Notes: generated from the letters alone by a model not told the origin. A stretch of 64,000 nt of DNA from Pirellulales bacterium (GCA_022841705.1 JALHQZ010000007.1:1-64000); one strand, 5' to 3'; positions 51,194 to 60,478 are shown, numbered from the stretch's first letter. Translations and numbers: made by a program.

Positions 51194-51937
51194 ATGAGCC
51201 GCACCGCCACCGCTGTTCCGCCGCCAATTCTGGGGGAGACGGTCTTTGCTGCGCGGGGGGTGACGAAGACCTATCACATGGGCGAAGTCGATGTCCACGC
51301 GTTGCGGGGGATCGACATGGAGCTGTTTGCCGGCGAGTTTGTGGTGCTGCTGGGGCCGTCGGGCAGTGGCAAGAGCACGCTGCTGAATATTCTTGGGGGG
51401 CTCGATGTGCCGTCGGCGGGGTCGGTGCATTACCGCGATAAGGAGCTCACGAACTTCGATGACGCGGGGCTCACGCAATATCGCCGGAACCATGTGGGGT
51501 TTGTGTTTCAGTTTTACAATTTGATTCCCAGCCTCACCGCGCGCGAGAACGTGGCGCTCATTACGGACATCGCCAAAAACCCGATGGACCCCGCCGAGGC
51601 GCTCGCACTGGTGGACATGACGCATCGGCTCGATCACTTCCCGGCGCAACTTTCCGGCGGCGAGCAGCAGCGGGTGGCCATCGCGCGGGCCGTGGCGAAG
51701 CGGCCCGATGTGCTGCTGTGCGATGAACCAACGGGGGCGCTCGATGTGCACACCGGCATTTTGGTGCTCGACGCGATTCAAAAAATTAACAGCGAGCTGG
51801 GTACCACCACGGCGGTGATCACCCACAACGCCGTGATCGCCGAGATGGCCGACCGCGTGATCAGCATGTCCGACGGCCGCATCCACGGCGTGCAGGTGAA
51901 TAAGACGAAACGCACGGCGAGCGAGTTGGAATGGTGA
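51194..51937 (+). CDS. ABC transporter ATP-binding protein (LolD/MacB type)
   Basis: 247 residues from ATG 51194; the upstream in-frame ATG 51107 lies in the inverted repeat. Walker A is GPSGSGKSTLLNILGG, Q-loop VGFVFQFYNLIPSLTARENV, signature LSGGEQQRVAIARAVAKRPD, Walker B VLLCDEPTGALD, and the H-loop His is in AVITHNAVIAEMADR. The family is LolD/MacB/FtsE-like exporters that work with FtsX-type permeases; its permease is at 52383. Together they likely move lipids, lipoproteins or peptides across the inner membrane. A DUF2695 cassette now lies between the two genes. Confidence 0.95.
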   Translation: MSRTATAVPPPILGETVFAARGVTKTYHMGEVDVHALRGIDMELFAGEFVVLLGPSGSGKSTLLNILGGLDVPSAGSVHYRDKELTNFDDAGLTQYRRNHVGFVFQFYNLIPSLTARENVALITDIAKNPMDPAEALALVDMTHRLDHFPAQLSGGEQQRVAIARAVAKRPDVLLCDEPTGALDVHTGILVLDAIQKINSELGTTTAVITHNAVIAEMADRVISMSDGRIHGVQVNKTKRTASELEW

Positions 51938-51939
51938 TG

Positions 51940-52376
51940 TTTAGCCGCGACGCGGTAGCGGAGCGTGGAGTCACGGGAGATCAACACATCCATTTCTTTT
52001 TCGAGGCGTTGGCAAAAATGGCCGACAAGCAGAACCGTAAAGCCGCACTTGCTGCGTGGAAGTCGCAACAACGAACCAGTGCTCGATCAAAGTTTCCTCT
52101 TCCAGAGGAGCACTTACGGATGATGTTCGATGCGATCGATCATGCATTAACTCACAACACTTGCGACCACATACTTCGTCATGTTCGTGAGTGGTGTAAT
52201 CAAAATGGGATCGAGTCGTGGCCAATTGAAACCTGGCTGCAAGGCAACGGTGGATATTGTGACTGCGAAGTATTGGCGAATACAGAGCAGTCGTTTCAAG
52301 AGGCGTGCAATCCTCGAGATGACGTTCAGGAATGAAATGTTCCCGAAACGCACTCCGCTAGCGCGTCGCGGCTAAA
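51940..52376. mobile_element. Inverted-repeat-bounded cassette carrying a DUF2695 gene
   Basis: Left end TTTAGCCGCGACGCGGTAGC (51940-51959, continuing GGAGCGTG) and right end (52349-52376) are inverted copies with few mismatches. The left end starts 2 bp after the ATPase stop; the right end stops 6 bp before the permease start. The 437-bp unit contains one gene and no transposase. No target duplication is evident (flanks GATG and CAAA). A solo copy is at 43854-43882. Confidence 0.6.
52018..52335 (+). CDS. DUF2695 protein inside the inverted-repeat cassette
   Basis: 105 residues from ATG 52018; earlier in-frame starts (51931) lie in the repeat. FPLPEEHLRMMFDAIDHALT, then CDHILRHVREWCNQNGIESW and LQGNGGYCDCEVLANTEQSF are typical of DUF2695: a conserved Cys-Asp-His followed by GGYCDCEVL. 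The family is small, cytoplasmic and of unknown function; Cys and His suggest metal binding. The base composition is visibly lower in GC than the flanking transporter genes, in line with acquisition. It has no functional link to the transporter that I can see. Confidence 0.82.
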   Translation: MADKQNRKAALAAWKSQQRTSARSKFPLPEEHLRMMFDAIDHALTHNTCDHILRHVREWCNQNGIESWPIETWLQGNGGYCDCEVLANTEQSFQEACNPRDDVQE

Positions 52377-52382
52377 CAAAAC

Positions 52383-54749
52383 ATGCTCACCTCCCTTGAC
52401 CGCAAGCTCGTTCGCGATCTGACCCAGCGACTGGGGCAGGTGACGATGATTGCGCTGGTGGTGTCGGCGGGGGTGGCGACGTTTATTAACTCGCGGACGA
52501 TGTTGTTCTCGTTGGAGAACACGCGAGCCGCATTCTACGAGCGGCATAATTTTGCGCATGTGTTCGCAACTCTGAAGCGGGCGCCCGATGCACTCGCCGA
52601 GCGGTTGGCCGAAATCCCGGGCGTGCAGCGGTTGGAGACGCGCATCGTCGAGGCGGTGAATCTCGATGTGCCGGGGCTCGACCAGCCGGCAGTGGGGCAA
52701 ATCATTTCGCTGCCGGTGAATCGCCGGCCACTGGTGAACCAAATCTATTTGCGGCGCGGGCGGTGGCTGGCGCCGGGCCGGAGCGACGAGGTGCTGGTGA
52801 TCGAGAAGTTTGTGCAGGAGAACAAGCTTGATCTCGGCGATAAGGTGACCGCCATCATCAACGGCCGCCGCAAGGACTTGCAGATTGTGGGCGTGGTGCT
52901 ATCGCCCGAGTTTGTGTTTCAGATGAAGCCGGGCGATATGGTGCCGGACGCTAAGCACTTTGGCGTGTTTTGGATGGATCACGAAGCGCTGTCGATGGCG
53001 TTTGACATGGAGGGCGCCTTCAACCACGCGGCCGCCACGCTGATGCGCGGGGCGAGTGAAGCGGACGTTATTCAGCGGTTCGACCAACTGATCGACCCCT
53101 ACGGCGGAACCGGCGCCTACGGCCGGCGCGACCAGCTTTCGCACCTGCTGCTGGAGAGCGACATCCAAGGCCTGCGCAGCACCGGGCTCATCGCGCCGAC
53201 GATTTTCCTCGGCGTCGCGGCATTTTTGCTGAACGTGGTGCTCGCGCGGCTACTGAGTTTGCAGCGGGACCAGATTGCGGCGCTCAAGGCGTTTGGGTAC
53301 TCGAACTTCGCCATCGGCTGGCACTATCTAAAGTTCGTGCTGCTGATTGTGATTGTCGGCTCGATTCTCGGTTCGTTTATGGGCGCCCGGCTGGGGTACA
53401 TCTTCACGGAGATGATCGCGCGGGTGTACCAATATCCGGAGCTGCTGATTCAAGTGCGGCCGAGTGTAATTGCCTCGGCGGTGTCGGTCGCTGGCGGGGC
53501 GTCGATTTTGGGTGCACTCGGCGCCGTGGTGCGGGCCGTACGCGTGCCGCCGGCGGAAGCGATGCGCCCCGAACCGCCGTCGAGTTACGGCCCAACGATT
53601 CTGGAACGCCTCGGTTTTGGCCGCTTCTTGCCAGCAGTGGCGCGCATGGTGCTGCGGCATCTTGAACGCCGGCCGGTGAAGACGAGCGTTTCAATTCTGG
53701 CGATTGGGCTGTCGATTGGCATCGTGGTGGTCGGCAATTTCATTGAGGATGCGATCGACTTCGTGCTGCACACGCAGTTCCATCGGGTGCAGCAGTACGA
53801 TATGGCGGTCACTTCGGTTGAGCCGCTTTCGACGGACGTGGCGTATGAACTTGCCAACATGCCGGGCGTGATGCAGGCTCAGCCGATGCGTACGGTGAGC
53901 ACGCGGATTCGCAGCGGGCACCGCACCCGACGGGTGGGACTGACGGGGCTGCCGACAGGTGGCGACCTGCAGCGGTTGATCGATCACCACGGCTCGGTGT
54001 ACCCGATGCCACCGGGCGGCTTGGTCGTTTCCCGCAAGTTGGCCGACGTGCTACGGATTGAAGTGGGTGACGTGTTGCGGGTGGAAGTACTGGAAGACAA
54101 GCGGCCCGTGCTGGAGTTGCCAGTGGTGTCTCTGCTCGACGATGTGCAGGGGCTCAACGCGTACATTTCGCTCGACGAACTGAACCGCGCGATGATGCAA
54201 GGCCCTCGCGCCAGTGGGGTGCTGCTAACGGTTGATCCCGCGAAGCGGACCGAGGTGTATCACGCCCTCAAGCAAATTCCCAAACTCGCCGGAGTGACAG
54301 TGAAGGACAACGCGATTGAAAGTTTCAAAAACACGCTCGCCAAGAACTTGGGCGAGATGAAGAAGATCAACCTGTTCTTCGCGATCGTGATCGCCGTCGG
54401 CGTGGTCTACAACGGCGCTCAGATTTCACTCTCCGAACGGAGCCGCGAACTCGCCACGCTGCGCGTGATTGGCTTCACCCGCGGCGAAATCTCCGCGATT
54501 CTGCTCGGCGAGCTCGGGACGATGACGCTGATCGCGATCCCGTTTGGAATCATCATGGGCTACTGGTTCAGCGCGTTCCTGGCGCTCTTCATGGACCAAG
54601 AGGTGTTCCGCTTCCCGCTGATTATCGAGCGGAGTACGTTTGGGATGGCCGTGTCTGTGGTGCTGGCGGCGAGTGTGGTTTCCGGCCTGATCGTACGGCG
54701 AGAACTGGACCACTTGGATTTGATCGCGGTGCTGAAGAGTCGAGAGTGA
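52383..54749 (+). CDS. ABC transporter permease with two FtsX domains
   Basis: 788 residues. An N-terminal helix (VTMIALVVSAGVATFIN) is followed by a periplasmic MacB-like domain (about 50-270). Three helices with an FtsX core follow (about 275-380, IALKAFGYSNFAIGWHYL, IVIVGSILGSFMGARLGYIF). A second transmembrane helix opens another periplasmic domain (about 430-640), and a second FtsX domain ends the protein (SERSRELATLRVIGFTRGEI, IAIPFGIIMGYWFSAFLALF, LDHLDLIAVLKSRE). It is the partner of the ATPase at 51194. The cassette between them may break or weaken cotranscription. Confidence 0.94.
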   Translation: MLTSLDRKLVRDLTQRLGQVTMIALVVSAGVATFINSRTMLFSLENTRAAFYERHNFAHVFATLKRAPDALAERLAEIPGVQRLETRIVEAVNLDVPGLDQPAVGQIISLPVNRRPLVNQIYLRRGRWLAPGRSDEVLVIEKFVQENKLDLGDKVTAIINGRRKDLQIVGVVLSPEFVFQMKPGDMVPDAKHFGVFWMDHEALSMAFDMEGAFNHAAATLMRGASEADVIQRFDQLIDPYGGTGAYGRRDQLSHLLLESDIQGLRSTGLIAPTIFLGVAAFLLNVVLARLLSLQRDQIAALKAFGYSNFAIGWHYLKFVLLIVIVGSILGSFMGARLGYIFTEMIARVYQYPELLIQVRPSVIASAVSVAGGASILGALGAVVRAVRVPPAEAMRPEPPSSYGPTILERLGFGRFLPAVARMVLRHLERRPVKTSVSILAIGLSIGIVVVGNFIEDAIDFVLHTQFHRVQQYDMAVTSVEPLSTDVAYELANMPGVMQAQPMRTVSTRIRSGHRTRRVGLTGLPTGGDLQRLIDHHGSVYPMPPGGLVVSRKLADVLRIEVGDVLRVEVLEDKRPVLELPVVSLLDDVQGLNAYISLDELNRAMMQGPRASGVLLTVDPAKRTEVYHALKQIPKLAGVTVKDNAIESFKNTLAKNLGEMKKINLFFAIVIAVGVVYNGAQISLSERSRELATLRVIGFTRGEISAILLGELGTMTLIAIPFGIIMGYWFSAFLALFMDQEVFRFPLIIERSTFGMAVSVVLAASVVSGLIVRRELDHLDLIAVLKSRE

Positions 54750-54836
54750 GTTGCGCTGCGGTAGGCGACTGCATGCAACGCAATCGAATCGAGAGCAGGC
54801 GGCAGAATCGTTAAAGTCACTCTACGCACGGGGCCG

Positions 54837-56168
54837 ATGAGAGTGACGAGGCGCGCCATCCGTGCGCTTCAGTTTGCTAGCAGGGGGGCCTGCTATCACA
54901 CGCTTTTCACAGTGACTTCTCGCGGCCCTCGGTTCCTGATGCTTCTGCTCGCGGCGGCGGTGTTCGCTGCGCAGACGGGGTGCCATTTGGTGCTACCGGA
55001 AGTTTCTGTGCAGCCGATTGTCCACAACCCGTTCCCGCAGCTCAGCCGGGTGGCGGTGGCGCCCTTTTTCAACCACAGCGATGAGCCGACCGTGGATGGC
55101 CGGCAATTCGCAATGGCCTATTTCGCCGAACTGCAAGAGACGCAGGGGTACGAAGTGGTGCCGGTGAGTGTGGTGGAAGCGGCGATGGTGCATCACCAGA
55201 TTCGTATCGATGGGCCCGAGTCGGCGCGCCGGCTGGCGCAGGTGCTGGGCGTCGATGCGATTGTCGTTGGCACGGTCACCGACTTCTCGCCCTACTATCC
55301 GCCGCGGTGTGGGATGCGGATCGAATGGTACGCCGCGAACCCCGGGTTTCACGAAATTCCAGCCGGTTACGGCCTCCCGTGGGGGACACCCGAGGAGGAG
55401 TTCATCCCCAGCGAATTGGTGTTTGAATCGGAAATGGCTTTGGCTCGCGCGCAGATGGCCACGCAATCACCCGATTGCAGCGGCATGCCGGCGACGCTGG
55501 AGGAGCTTGCGCCGACGAATGAAATTCCGCCGCTGGAATCACCTGCTGCTGAATCACCAGTCGTTGAGCAACCCGAAGCACTGCCTCCGCCCGTAGAAGA
55601 AGCCGCGGAGAGCGCGGAAGGCGCTGAAGATGCGGTTGAAGAACCAAGCGATGATAGCGCTGAGAGCGATGCTCCCACAACTAGCGCTGCCGCCGCTGCT
55701 CGCGCCGCGCGCGGCAAAGTGCAACCCGCGATGCTCGACGCGCCGCTGCATAACGACGATCCGACTGGCACTGCCAGCGGCGGCGCAACCGGTTCGATGG
55801 GGCCAGGCGGCATGAGCGCCCAAGAGGCCGCAGATGCTACAGGCCCGATGTTGCCGCCCGATTGGCCCGATGCCCGCGGATTTGTCCCCGCTGGCCCATC
55901 GCCCGTGCGGCCAGCCTGCGTGCCGAACAACGGTCCGGTTATGACGCATACGAAAATCTACCGGGGGAGCGACCCCGAATTTACGGCGGCCCTTGCCAGT
56001 TATGTCGAGTTTCGGGACGACGCGCGGTTCGGGGGCTGGCGGGGCTATCTTGAGCGCAGCGATGACTTCATTCGCTTCTGCTGTCACTTGCACATCGTGG
56101 AAATGCTGTCGGCCCGCGGCGGCGGCGATGAATCGCAAGTAGTGCGTCGTTGGTCGGAAAGCCGATAA
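54837..56168 (+). CDS. Lipoprotein with CsgG/DUF799-like domain and acidic disordered region
   Basis: 443 residues from ATG 54837; starts at GTG 54912 or ATG 54939 would give a more typical lipoprotein leader (MLLLAAAVFAAQTGC with lipobox Cys). Residues about 60-190 read LSRVAVAPFFNHSDEPTVDG, YFAELQETQGYEVVPVSVVE and VLGVDAIVVGTVTDFSPYYP, the pattern of periplasmic CsgG/GNA1162-like beta-alpha domains. A Glu/Ala/Ser/Pro-rich spacer covers 215-320, and the C-terminus (KIYRGSDPEFTAALASYVEF, SDDFIRFCCHLHIVEMLS) is a separate unit. The role is unknown, presumably in the envelope. Confidence 0.78.
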   Translation: MRVTRRAIRALQFASRGACYHTLFTVTSRGPRFLMLLLAAAVFAAQTGCHLVLPEVSVQPIVHNPFPQLSRVAVAPFFNHSDEPTVDGRQFAMAYFAELQETQGYEVVPVSVVEAAMVHHQIRIDGPESARRLAQVLGVDAIVVGTVTDFSPYYPPRCGMRIEWYAANPGFHEIPAGYGLPWGTPEEEFIPSELVFESEMALARAQMATQSPDCSGMPATLEELAPTNEIPPLESPAAESPVVEQPEALPPPVEEAAESAEGAEDAVEEPSDDSAESDAPTTSAAAAARAARGKVQPAMLDAPLHNDDPTGTASGGATGSMGPGGMSAQEAADATGPMLPPDWPDARGFVPAGPSPVRPACVPNNGPVMTHTKIYRGSDPEFTAALASYVEFRDDARFGGWRGYLERSDDFIRFCCHLHIVEMLSARGGGDESQVVRRWSESR

Positions 56169-56259
56169 GCGACAAAGAGATGCGAGCGCTGGCCCCCCGA
56201 CGATGCCGCGCGCTTGGGCATCGACCCACCCCCCGCAGTGCCGCATGGAGGCGCGACCC

Positions 56260-56490
56260 GTGAACGATGAAATCAACGTCCTCGCATTGGTCAAAGGCAA
56301 AGAACGTTACATCTTTCTGTACGACGACACCCAACAAGCCGAAGCGCTCCGCACGCTCGGCCGCTTCGCCTCGAACCCCGAACTGAGCTTTAGCTGGTAC
56401 GACGCCGCCGTCTTGAGCAAAAAGATCCGCAGCGAGGCTCGCCGGCACAGCCCCCGCATCAGCGCGCCGGCGCCGCTGCAGGAAGATTAG
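56260..56490 (+). CDS. Small conserved-looking protein of unknown function
   Basis: 76 residues. GTG 56260 is chosen because GGAGG (56247-56251) sits 8 bases upstream; the in-frame ATG 56245 overlaps this ribosome-binding site. The sequence NDEINVLALVKGKERYIFLY, then AEALRTLGRFASNPELSFSW and DAAVLSKKIR is well-behaved and has no long low-complexity run. I recall similar short planctomycete proteins, but no function. A heptamer repeat follows. Confidence 0.7.
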   Translation: MNDEINVLALVKGKERYIFLYDDTQQAEALRTLGRFASNPELSFSWYDAAVLSKKIRSEARRHSPRISAPAPLQED

Positions 56491-56493
56491 ATT

Positions 56494-56646
56494 GAGAGGA
56501 GAGAGGTTAGAGGAAAGAGGATAGAGAGCGGGGTGCTTGAATAGAACTGCACTCCGTTGTTACTCCAATTGAACAGCAAACCTTGTTGTTCTGCTGAGAT
56601 TTCCTCTCACTCCCTAACCTCCATTCTTTAACCCCTATCCTCTCCC
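56494..56646. repeat. Inverted heptamer repeats upstream of the Xer recombinase
   Basis: Arm 1 (56494-56529) has units AGAGGTT, AGAGGAA, AGAGGAT. Arm 2 (56602-56646) has units TCTCACT, CCCTAAC, CTCCATT, CTTTAAC, CCCTATC. They are imperfect inverted copies. Arm 2 ends 4 bp before the recombinase start codon. Confidence 0.8.
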
Positions 56647-56650
56647 CGCC

Positions 56651-57550
56651 ATGCTCCGCGAAACGGGCCAGTTCCTGCGTTACCTCCAGGGCGAGCGCGG
56701 AGCGAGCGAGCATACCATCAAGAGCTATCGCGAAGATTTGGCGATGCTCTCGGACTACTTGGCCGACGACGATGGCAAAACGCCCGCCCCCGCGGCGGTG
56801 ACGCCGCAGGATTTGCGCTCGTACGTTTCGGCGATGCACGAAGCGGGGTACGCCAAATCGTCAATCGCCCGGCGGCTCGCTTCGGCGCGCAGCTTCTTTC
56901 GCTTCGGCCAGCGCGAAGGGTGGATCGCCACCAACCCGGCGACGCCGATTCGTAACCCGCGCAAATCGCATAAGTTGCCGCACTATCTGTCGACCGATGA
57001 CATCGGCCGACTGCTCGCCGCTCCGCCCGCGACCGGCGCGATGGGGCTGCGCGATCGTGCGCTGTTGGAGACCGTGTACTCCGCCGGCTTGCGTGTGAGC
57101 GAACTGGTCGGCCTGAACGATGGCGATCTCGATTTGACGCAAGGCATCGCGCGCGTTCGCGGCAAGGGGAAGAAGGAACGCTTGGCGCCGATTGGCTCGT
57201 TCGCTTCCAAGGCGCTTAAAGCCTGGCTCGCGGCGCGGCAGCTTTCGCCTAAGATTCCCGCCGGCAAAGGGGCGCCCGTGTTCACCAACCGCTTCGGCAC
57301 CCGGCTGACCACGCGCAGCGTGGCGCGGATGCTCGAAAAGTATCTCGCCGAAACGGGGCTCGACCAGCGCACGTCGCCCCACACGCTGCGGCACAGTTTC
57401 GCGACGCATCTGCTCGACCGCGGGGCCGACATTCGCAGCGTGCAGGAACTGCTCGGCCATAAGAGTTTGGTGACGACGCAGATTTACACGCACGTGAGCG
57501 CCGCCAGCCTCCGCGCCGCATACGAGCAAGCGCATCCACGAGCCCGCTAG
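56651..57550 (+). CDS. Tyrosine recombinase XerC/XerD
   Basis: 299 residues, the normal size. N-terminal SAM-like domain: FLRYLQGERGASEHTIKSYR. Catalytic domain residues are all present: Arg in YSAGLRVSELVGL, Lys in VRGKGKKERLAPIG, His-x-x-Arg in TSPHTLRHSFATHLLD, His in ELLGHKSLVTT and the Tyr nucleophile in QIYTHVS. This enzyme resolves chromosome dimers at dif sites, with XerD or XerC elsewhere. Whether it is XerC or XerD cannot be decided here. The TAG stop is the first codon of an 88-bp repeat. Confidence 0.93.
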   Translation: MLRETGQFLRYLQGERGASEHTIKSYREDLAMLSDYLADDDGKTPAPAAVTPQDLRSYVSAMHEAGYAKSSIARRLASARSFFRFGQREGWIATNPATPIRNPRKSHKLPHYLSTDDIGRLLAAPPATGAMGLRDRALLETVYSAGLRVSELVGLNDGDLDLTQGIARVRGKGKKERLAPIGSFASKALKAWLAARQLSPKIPAGKGAPVFTNRFGTRLTTRSVARMLEKYLAETGLDQRTSPHTLRHSFATHLLDRGADIRSVQELLGHKSLVTTQIYTHVSAASLRAAYEQAHPRAR

Positions 57551-57635
57551 GGGTGACTGGGGTCGGCGCGTCAGCCGCCCCCAGCCGAGGTGGAGTCGGT
57601 GCCACTACCGCTGGGGTCTCGACCCCAGCCACCCT
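57548..57635. repeat. Dispersed ~87-bp repeat, copy 1
   Basis: About 90% identical to 61533-61619. Ends are inverted (GTGACTGGGGTCG and CGACCCCAGCCAC), and an internal GCTGGGGTCTCGACCCCAGC palindrome is present. It begins with the stop codon of the recombinase gene. Confidence 0.88.
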
Positions 57636-57695
57636 CGGCGTTGGCGGTTACAATTGGCGACGACTAGGCGGTTAGGCCCCAGGAGAATACCAAGT

Positions 57696-59000
57696 ATGCC
57701 CAGCACAACTCCGCATCGCGTGGTGATCGTCGGCGGCGGTTTCGCGGGGCTCAATACGGCGCGGGCTTTGCGGCGGGCGCCGGTCGAGATCACGCTCGTC
57801 GATAAACGGAACTTTCACCTCTTTCAGCCGCTGTTGTATCAGGTGGCGACCGGCGCGCTTTCGCCGGCGAACATCGCGGCGCCGCTGCGGAGCATTTTGT
57901 CGAAGCAGCGCAACTGCCAGGTGCTGATGGGCGATGTGCAAGGTTTCGATCTCGCCGCTCGCAAGGTATTGTTCACGGATGGCGAGTGCCCCTACGACAC
58001 GCTGGTGGTGGCCGCCGGCGCGCGGCACAGCTACTTCGGCCATGCCGAGTGGGAGCGCGTGGCGCCGGGCCTCAAAACGGTGGAGGACGCCACCGAGATT
58101 CGCCGCCGCGTGCTCTCGGCGTTTGAAGAAGCCGAACGGACCGACGATTCGGCCGAGCGGCGCGAATGGCTCACCTTCGTGATCGTCGGCGCGGGGCCCA
58201 CGGGCGTTGAGCTGGCCGGCGCCATCGCCGAGATTGCGACGCACAGCCTGAAGCACGACTTCCGCGAGATCAACCCCAGCGACGCCCGCGTGGTACTGGT
58301 GGAAGCGGGCCCGCGGGTGCTTGCCGCGTTTCCGGAAGACTTGTCGGCCAAAGCGCAAGCGTCGCTCGAACGGCTCGGAGTGCAGGTGCGCGTGAGCACC
58401 AAAGTCGAAGCAATCAACGAGCGCTGCGTCACCCTGCAGAGCGCGAGTGGCGCAGAGACGCTCGCCACGCGCACTGCGCTGTGGGGCGCTGGCGTGCAGG
58501 CGTCACCACTCGCCAAACTTTTGGGCGATGCGACCGGCGCCGAGGTTGATCGCGCCGGCCGCGTAACCGTGCTGCCCGATCTCACGTTGCCAGGCCATCC
58601 CGAAATCTTCGTGGTAGGCGACATGGCCCTGGCGCGGGACCCCGCCGGCAAGCCGCTCCCCGGCGTCGCGCCCGTGGCAATGCAGCAAGGAAAGTTCGTC
58701 GCGAAGCGTATCCGCGACCGCCTGCGTGGCAAACAAACCGACGCCCCGTTCCGCTACTTCAACAAAGGCAACCTCGCCACCATCGGCAAAAGCGCCGCCG
58801 TGGCCGAGCTCGGCAAATTAAAGTTCTCCGGCTTCTGGGCGTGGGTGCTATGGCTGTTCGTCCACCTGATGTACATCGTCAGCTTCCGCAACCGGCTACT
58901 GGTGCTCACGCAGTGGAGCTGGAGTTATTTTACGTACGATCGGTCGGCACGGTTGATCACGGGGGAGGCGAAGAAGGACGGTCAGTCAAGCAGCAGCTAA
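57696..59000 (+). CDS. ndh: Type II NADH dehydrogenase
   Basis: 434 residues from ATG 57696, with AGGAGA 9 bases upstream. HRVVIVGGGFAGLNTARALR is the FAD-binding motif; FQPLLYQVATGALSPANIA is highly typical of NDH-2. VIVGAGPTGVELAGAIAEIA is the NADH-binding motif. EIFVVGDMALA and GVAPVAMQQGKFVAKRIRDR follow. The C-terminus (FWAWVLWLFVHLMYIVSFRN) is the amphipathic membrane-binding segment. It oxidises NADH and reduces quinone without proton pumping. Confidence 0.95.
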   Translation: MPSTTPHRVVIVGGGFAGLNTARALRRAPVEITLVDKRNFHLFQPLLYQVATGALSPANIAAPLRSILSKQRNCQVLMGDVQGFDLAARKVLFTDGECPYDTLVVAAGARHSYFGHAEWERVAPGLKTVEDATEIRRRVLSAFEEAERTDDSAERREWLTFVIVGAGPTGVELAGAIAEIATHSLKHDFREINPSDARVVLVEAGPRVLAAFPEDLSAKAQASLERLGVQVRVSTKVEAINERCVTLQSASGAETLATRTALWGAGVQASPLAKLLGDATGAEVDRAGRVTVLPDLTLPGHPEIFVVGDMALARDPAGKPLPGVAPVAMQQGKFVAKRIRDRLRGKQTDAPFRYFNKGNLATIGKSAAVAELGKLKFSGFWAWVLWLFVHLMYIVSFRNRLLVLTQWSWSYFTYDRSARLITGEAKKDGQSSSS

Positions 59001-59170
59001 GATTTGAGATCGGATTATTCCGCCTATACCGCCCGAATTCGCCCCATATCCGCCGCCCCGCCCCGCAAACCGCCGGTTTTCGTTGACCCTTCGCCCCCGG
59101 CCGTTTAAGATCAGAGAAGTTACCCAAACTACCGAACCCGACCTCCGCACGACTCGCCCCCGAGCTTCCG

Positions 59171-60478
59171 TTGACCCTAGTGATCCAAATCCTGCTCGGC
59201 CTGATGGTGCTGGGCACGCTGGTGGTCGCCTATTTGGCGAGCAAATACTGGCACTGGGGGCATGTGCTCACCGGGGTGCTGCTCTTTTTCTTGTCGGTGG
59301 GGTACGCGTTTCTGGCGGCCCAAACGCTCAAGATTCGCAACGAGTTTTTGAAGGCGGAAGAAGACGCGCTCAACAATCTTGATTTACGAACCGCCGAGCT
59401 TAACGCATTGCGGCACGGCACGCGGGATGGCGCGGTGATCGGCCGACTCATCAGCAGCGAAGTTCGCATCCCCGAGGCGGCCGAAGAGATTTCCGGCATC
59501 GGCGATCTCGAGCACGAATTGCAACTCGCTAACCGGGTGCAAGGCCGCGTGTGGAAGAATGCCCAACGTGCGGCTGCCGTGGACCCCAACACGGGCCGCG
59601 TGCAACTGACGATTGAAGACCCCAAGCCGCTTGGTTTGGAGAAGGGCGCCATCCTGTACATCTTTGAACAAGATGGCCGCCGGGCGAAACTTGAAACAAG
59701 CCAAACACAGTACATCGGCGAGTTCCGCGTGGTCGAGGCGGCCGATCAAACGGTCACGCTCGAACCGGTCCTCTCGCTCGACCAACGGCAAGGCCAACGG
59801 CTCATCAACAGCCAGGCGCCCTGGATATTGTACGACACCATGCCCGCCGCCCCGCGCGAAGTGTTCGCCGGCTTGAAGAAAAGCGTGCTGCAAAAGATTC
59901 TGCCCGCCGCGAGTGTGCAATCGTTCCTGCGCGATGGCCAAGCGGTCACCAAGGATGGCAAGTTCGTGGGCGACAAGACCGGCGCCACGTTGAGCCCGGA
60001 TGAACTGCAGTGGCATGTCGTCGGGTTCGATGCCGAGGGCAATCTGCTTGGCCCCGATGATTTTGCCAAAGCCGAGAAGTTCGAGTACCGCCGCCCGCTG
60101 GTCGATTACTCACTCGCCTTCACCACGCTCGCCAAAGAGCGGGCCAAAATGGTGGCCGACGTGCAGGCGGTGCAGCAAGACACCGCCAAGCTGGAAGCTG
60201 CCTTGGTGAGCGCGAAGAAAATTCAGCAATACCGCACGAACGAACAACGCAAGCTGGGTAGCGACCTGAAGAATCTCACCCGCGACCGGAAGCGGATTGA
60301 AAGCTACGCCGCCCAGTTGGCCCAACAGGTCACTAAGGCCGAGCAATTGCTGGCCGCCACCCTCTCCTCGAGCCGGGAACTGGCCCAAGAGCTGACCGCC
60401 ACCCAAGGCGCCAGCGCCGCCGCCACCGAGCCCAACCCCGCCGACGCCCGCCCAGCGACGGATATCGACGCCTTGTAG
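59171..60478 (+). CDS. Membrane-anchored coiled-coil protein of unknown function
   Basis: 435 residues with a TTG start at 59171 (GTG 59180 possible). Two transmembrane helices are at the N-terminus (VIQILLGLMVLGTLVVAYLA and LTGVLLFFLSVGYAFLAAQT), then a helical segment (about 50-75), an SH3-like or beta domain (about 115-215, RVWKNAQRAAAVDPNTGRVQ), a middle region with LQKILPAASVQSFLRDGQA, and a C-terminal coiled coil (about 320-410, LAKERAKMVADVQAVQQDTA). It likely anchors to the inner membrane with a long cytoplasmic or periplasmic coil. No named family. Its TAG stop abuts a heptamer repeat. Confidence 0.78.
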   Translation: MTLVIQILLGLMVLGTLVVAYLASKYWHWGHVLTGVLLFFLSVGYAFLAAQTLKIRNEFLKAEEDALNNLDLRTAELNALRHGTRDGAVIGRLISSEVRIPEAAEEISGIGDLEHELQLANRVQGRVWKNAQRAAAVDPNTGRVQLTIEDPKPLGLEKGAILYIFEQDGRRAKLETSQTQYIGEFRVVEAADQTVTLEPVLSLDQRQGQRLINSQAPWILYDTMPAAPREVFAGLKKSVLQKILPAASVQSFLRDGQAVTKDGKFVGDKTGATLSPDELQWHVVGFDAEGNLLGPDDFAKAEKFEYRRPLVDYSLAFTTLAKERAKMVADVQAVQQDTAKLEAALVSAKKIQQYRTNEQRKLGSDLKNLTRDRKRIESYAAQLAQQVTKAEQLLAATLSSSRELAQELTATQGASAAATEPNPADARPATDIDAL

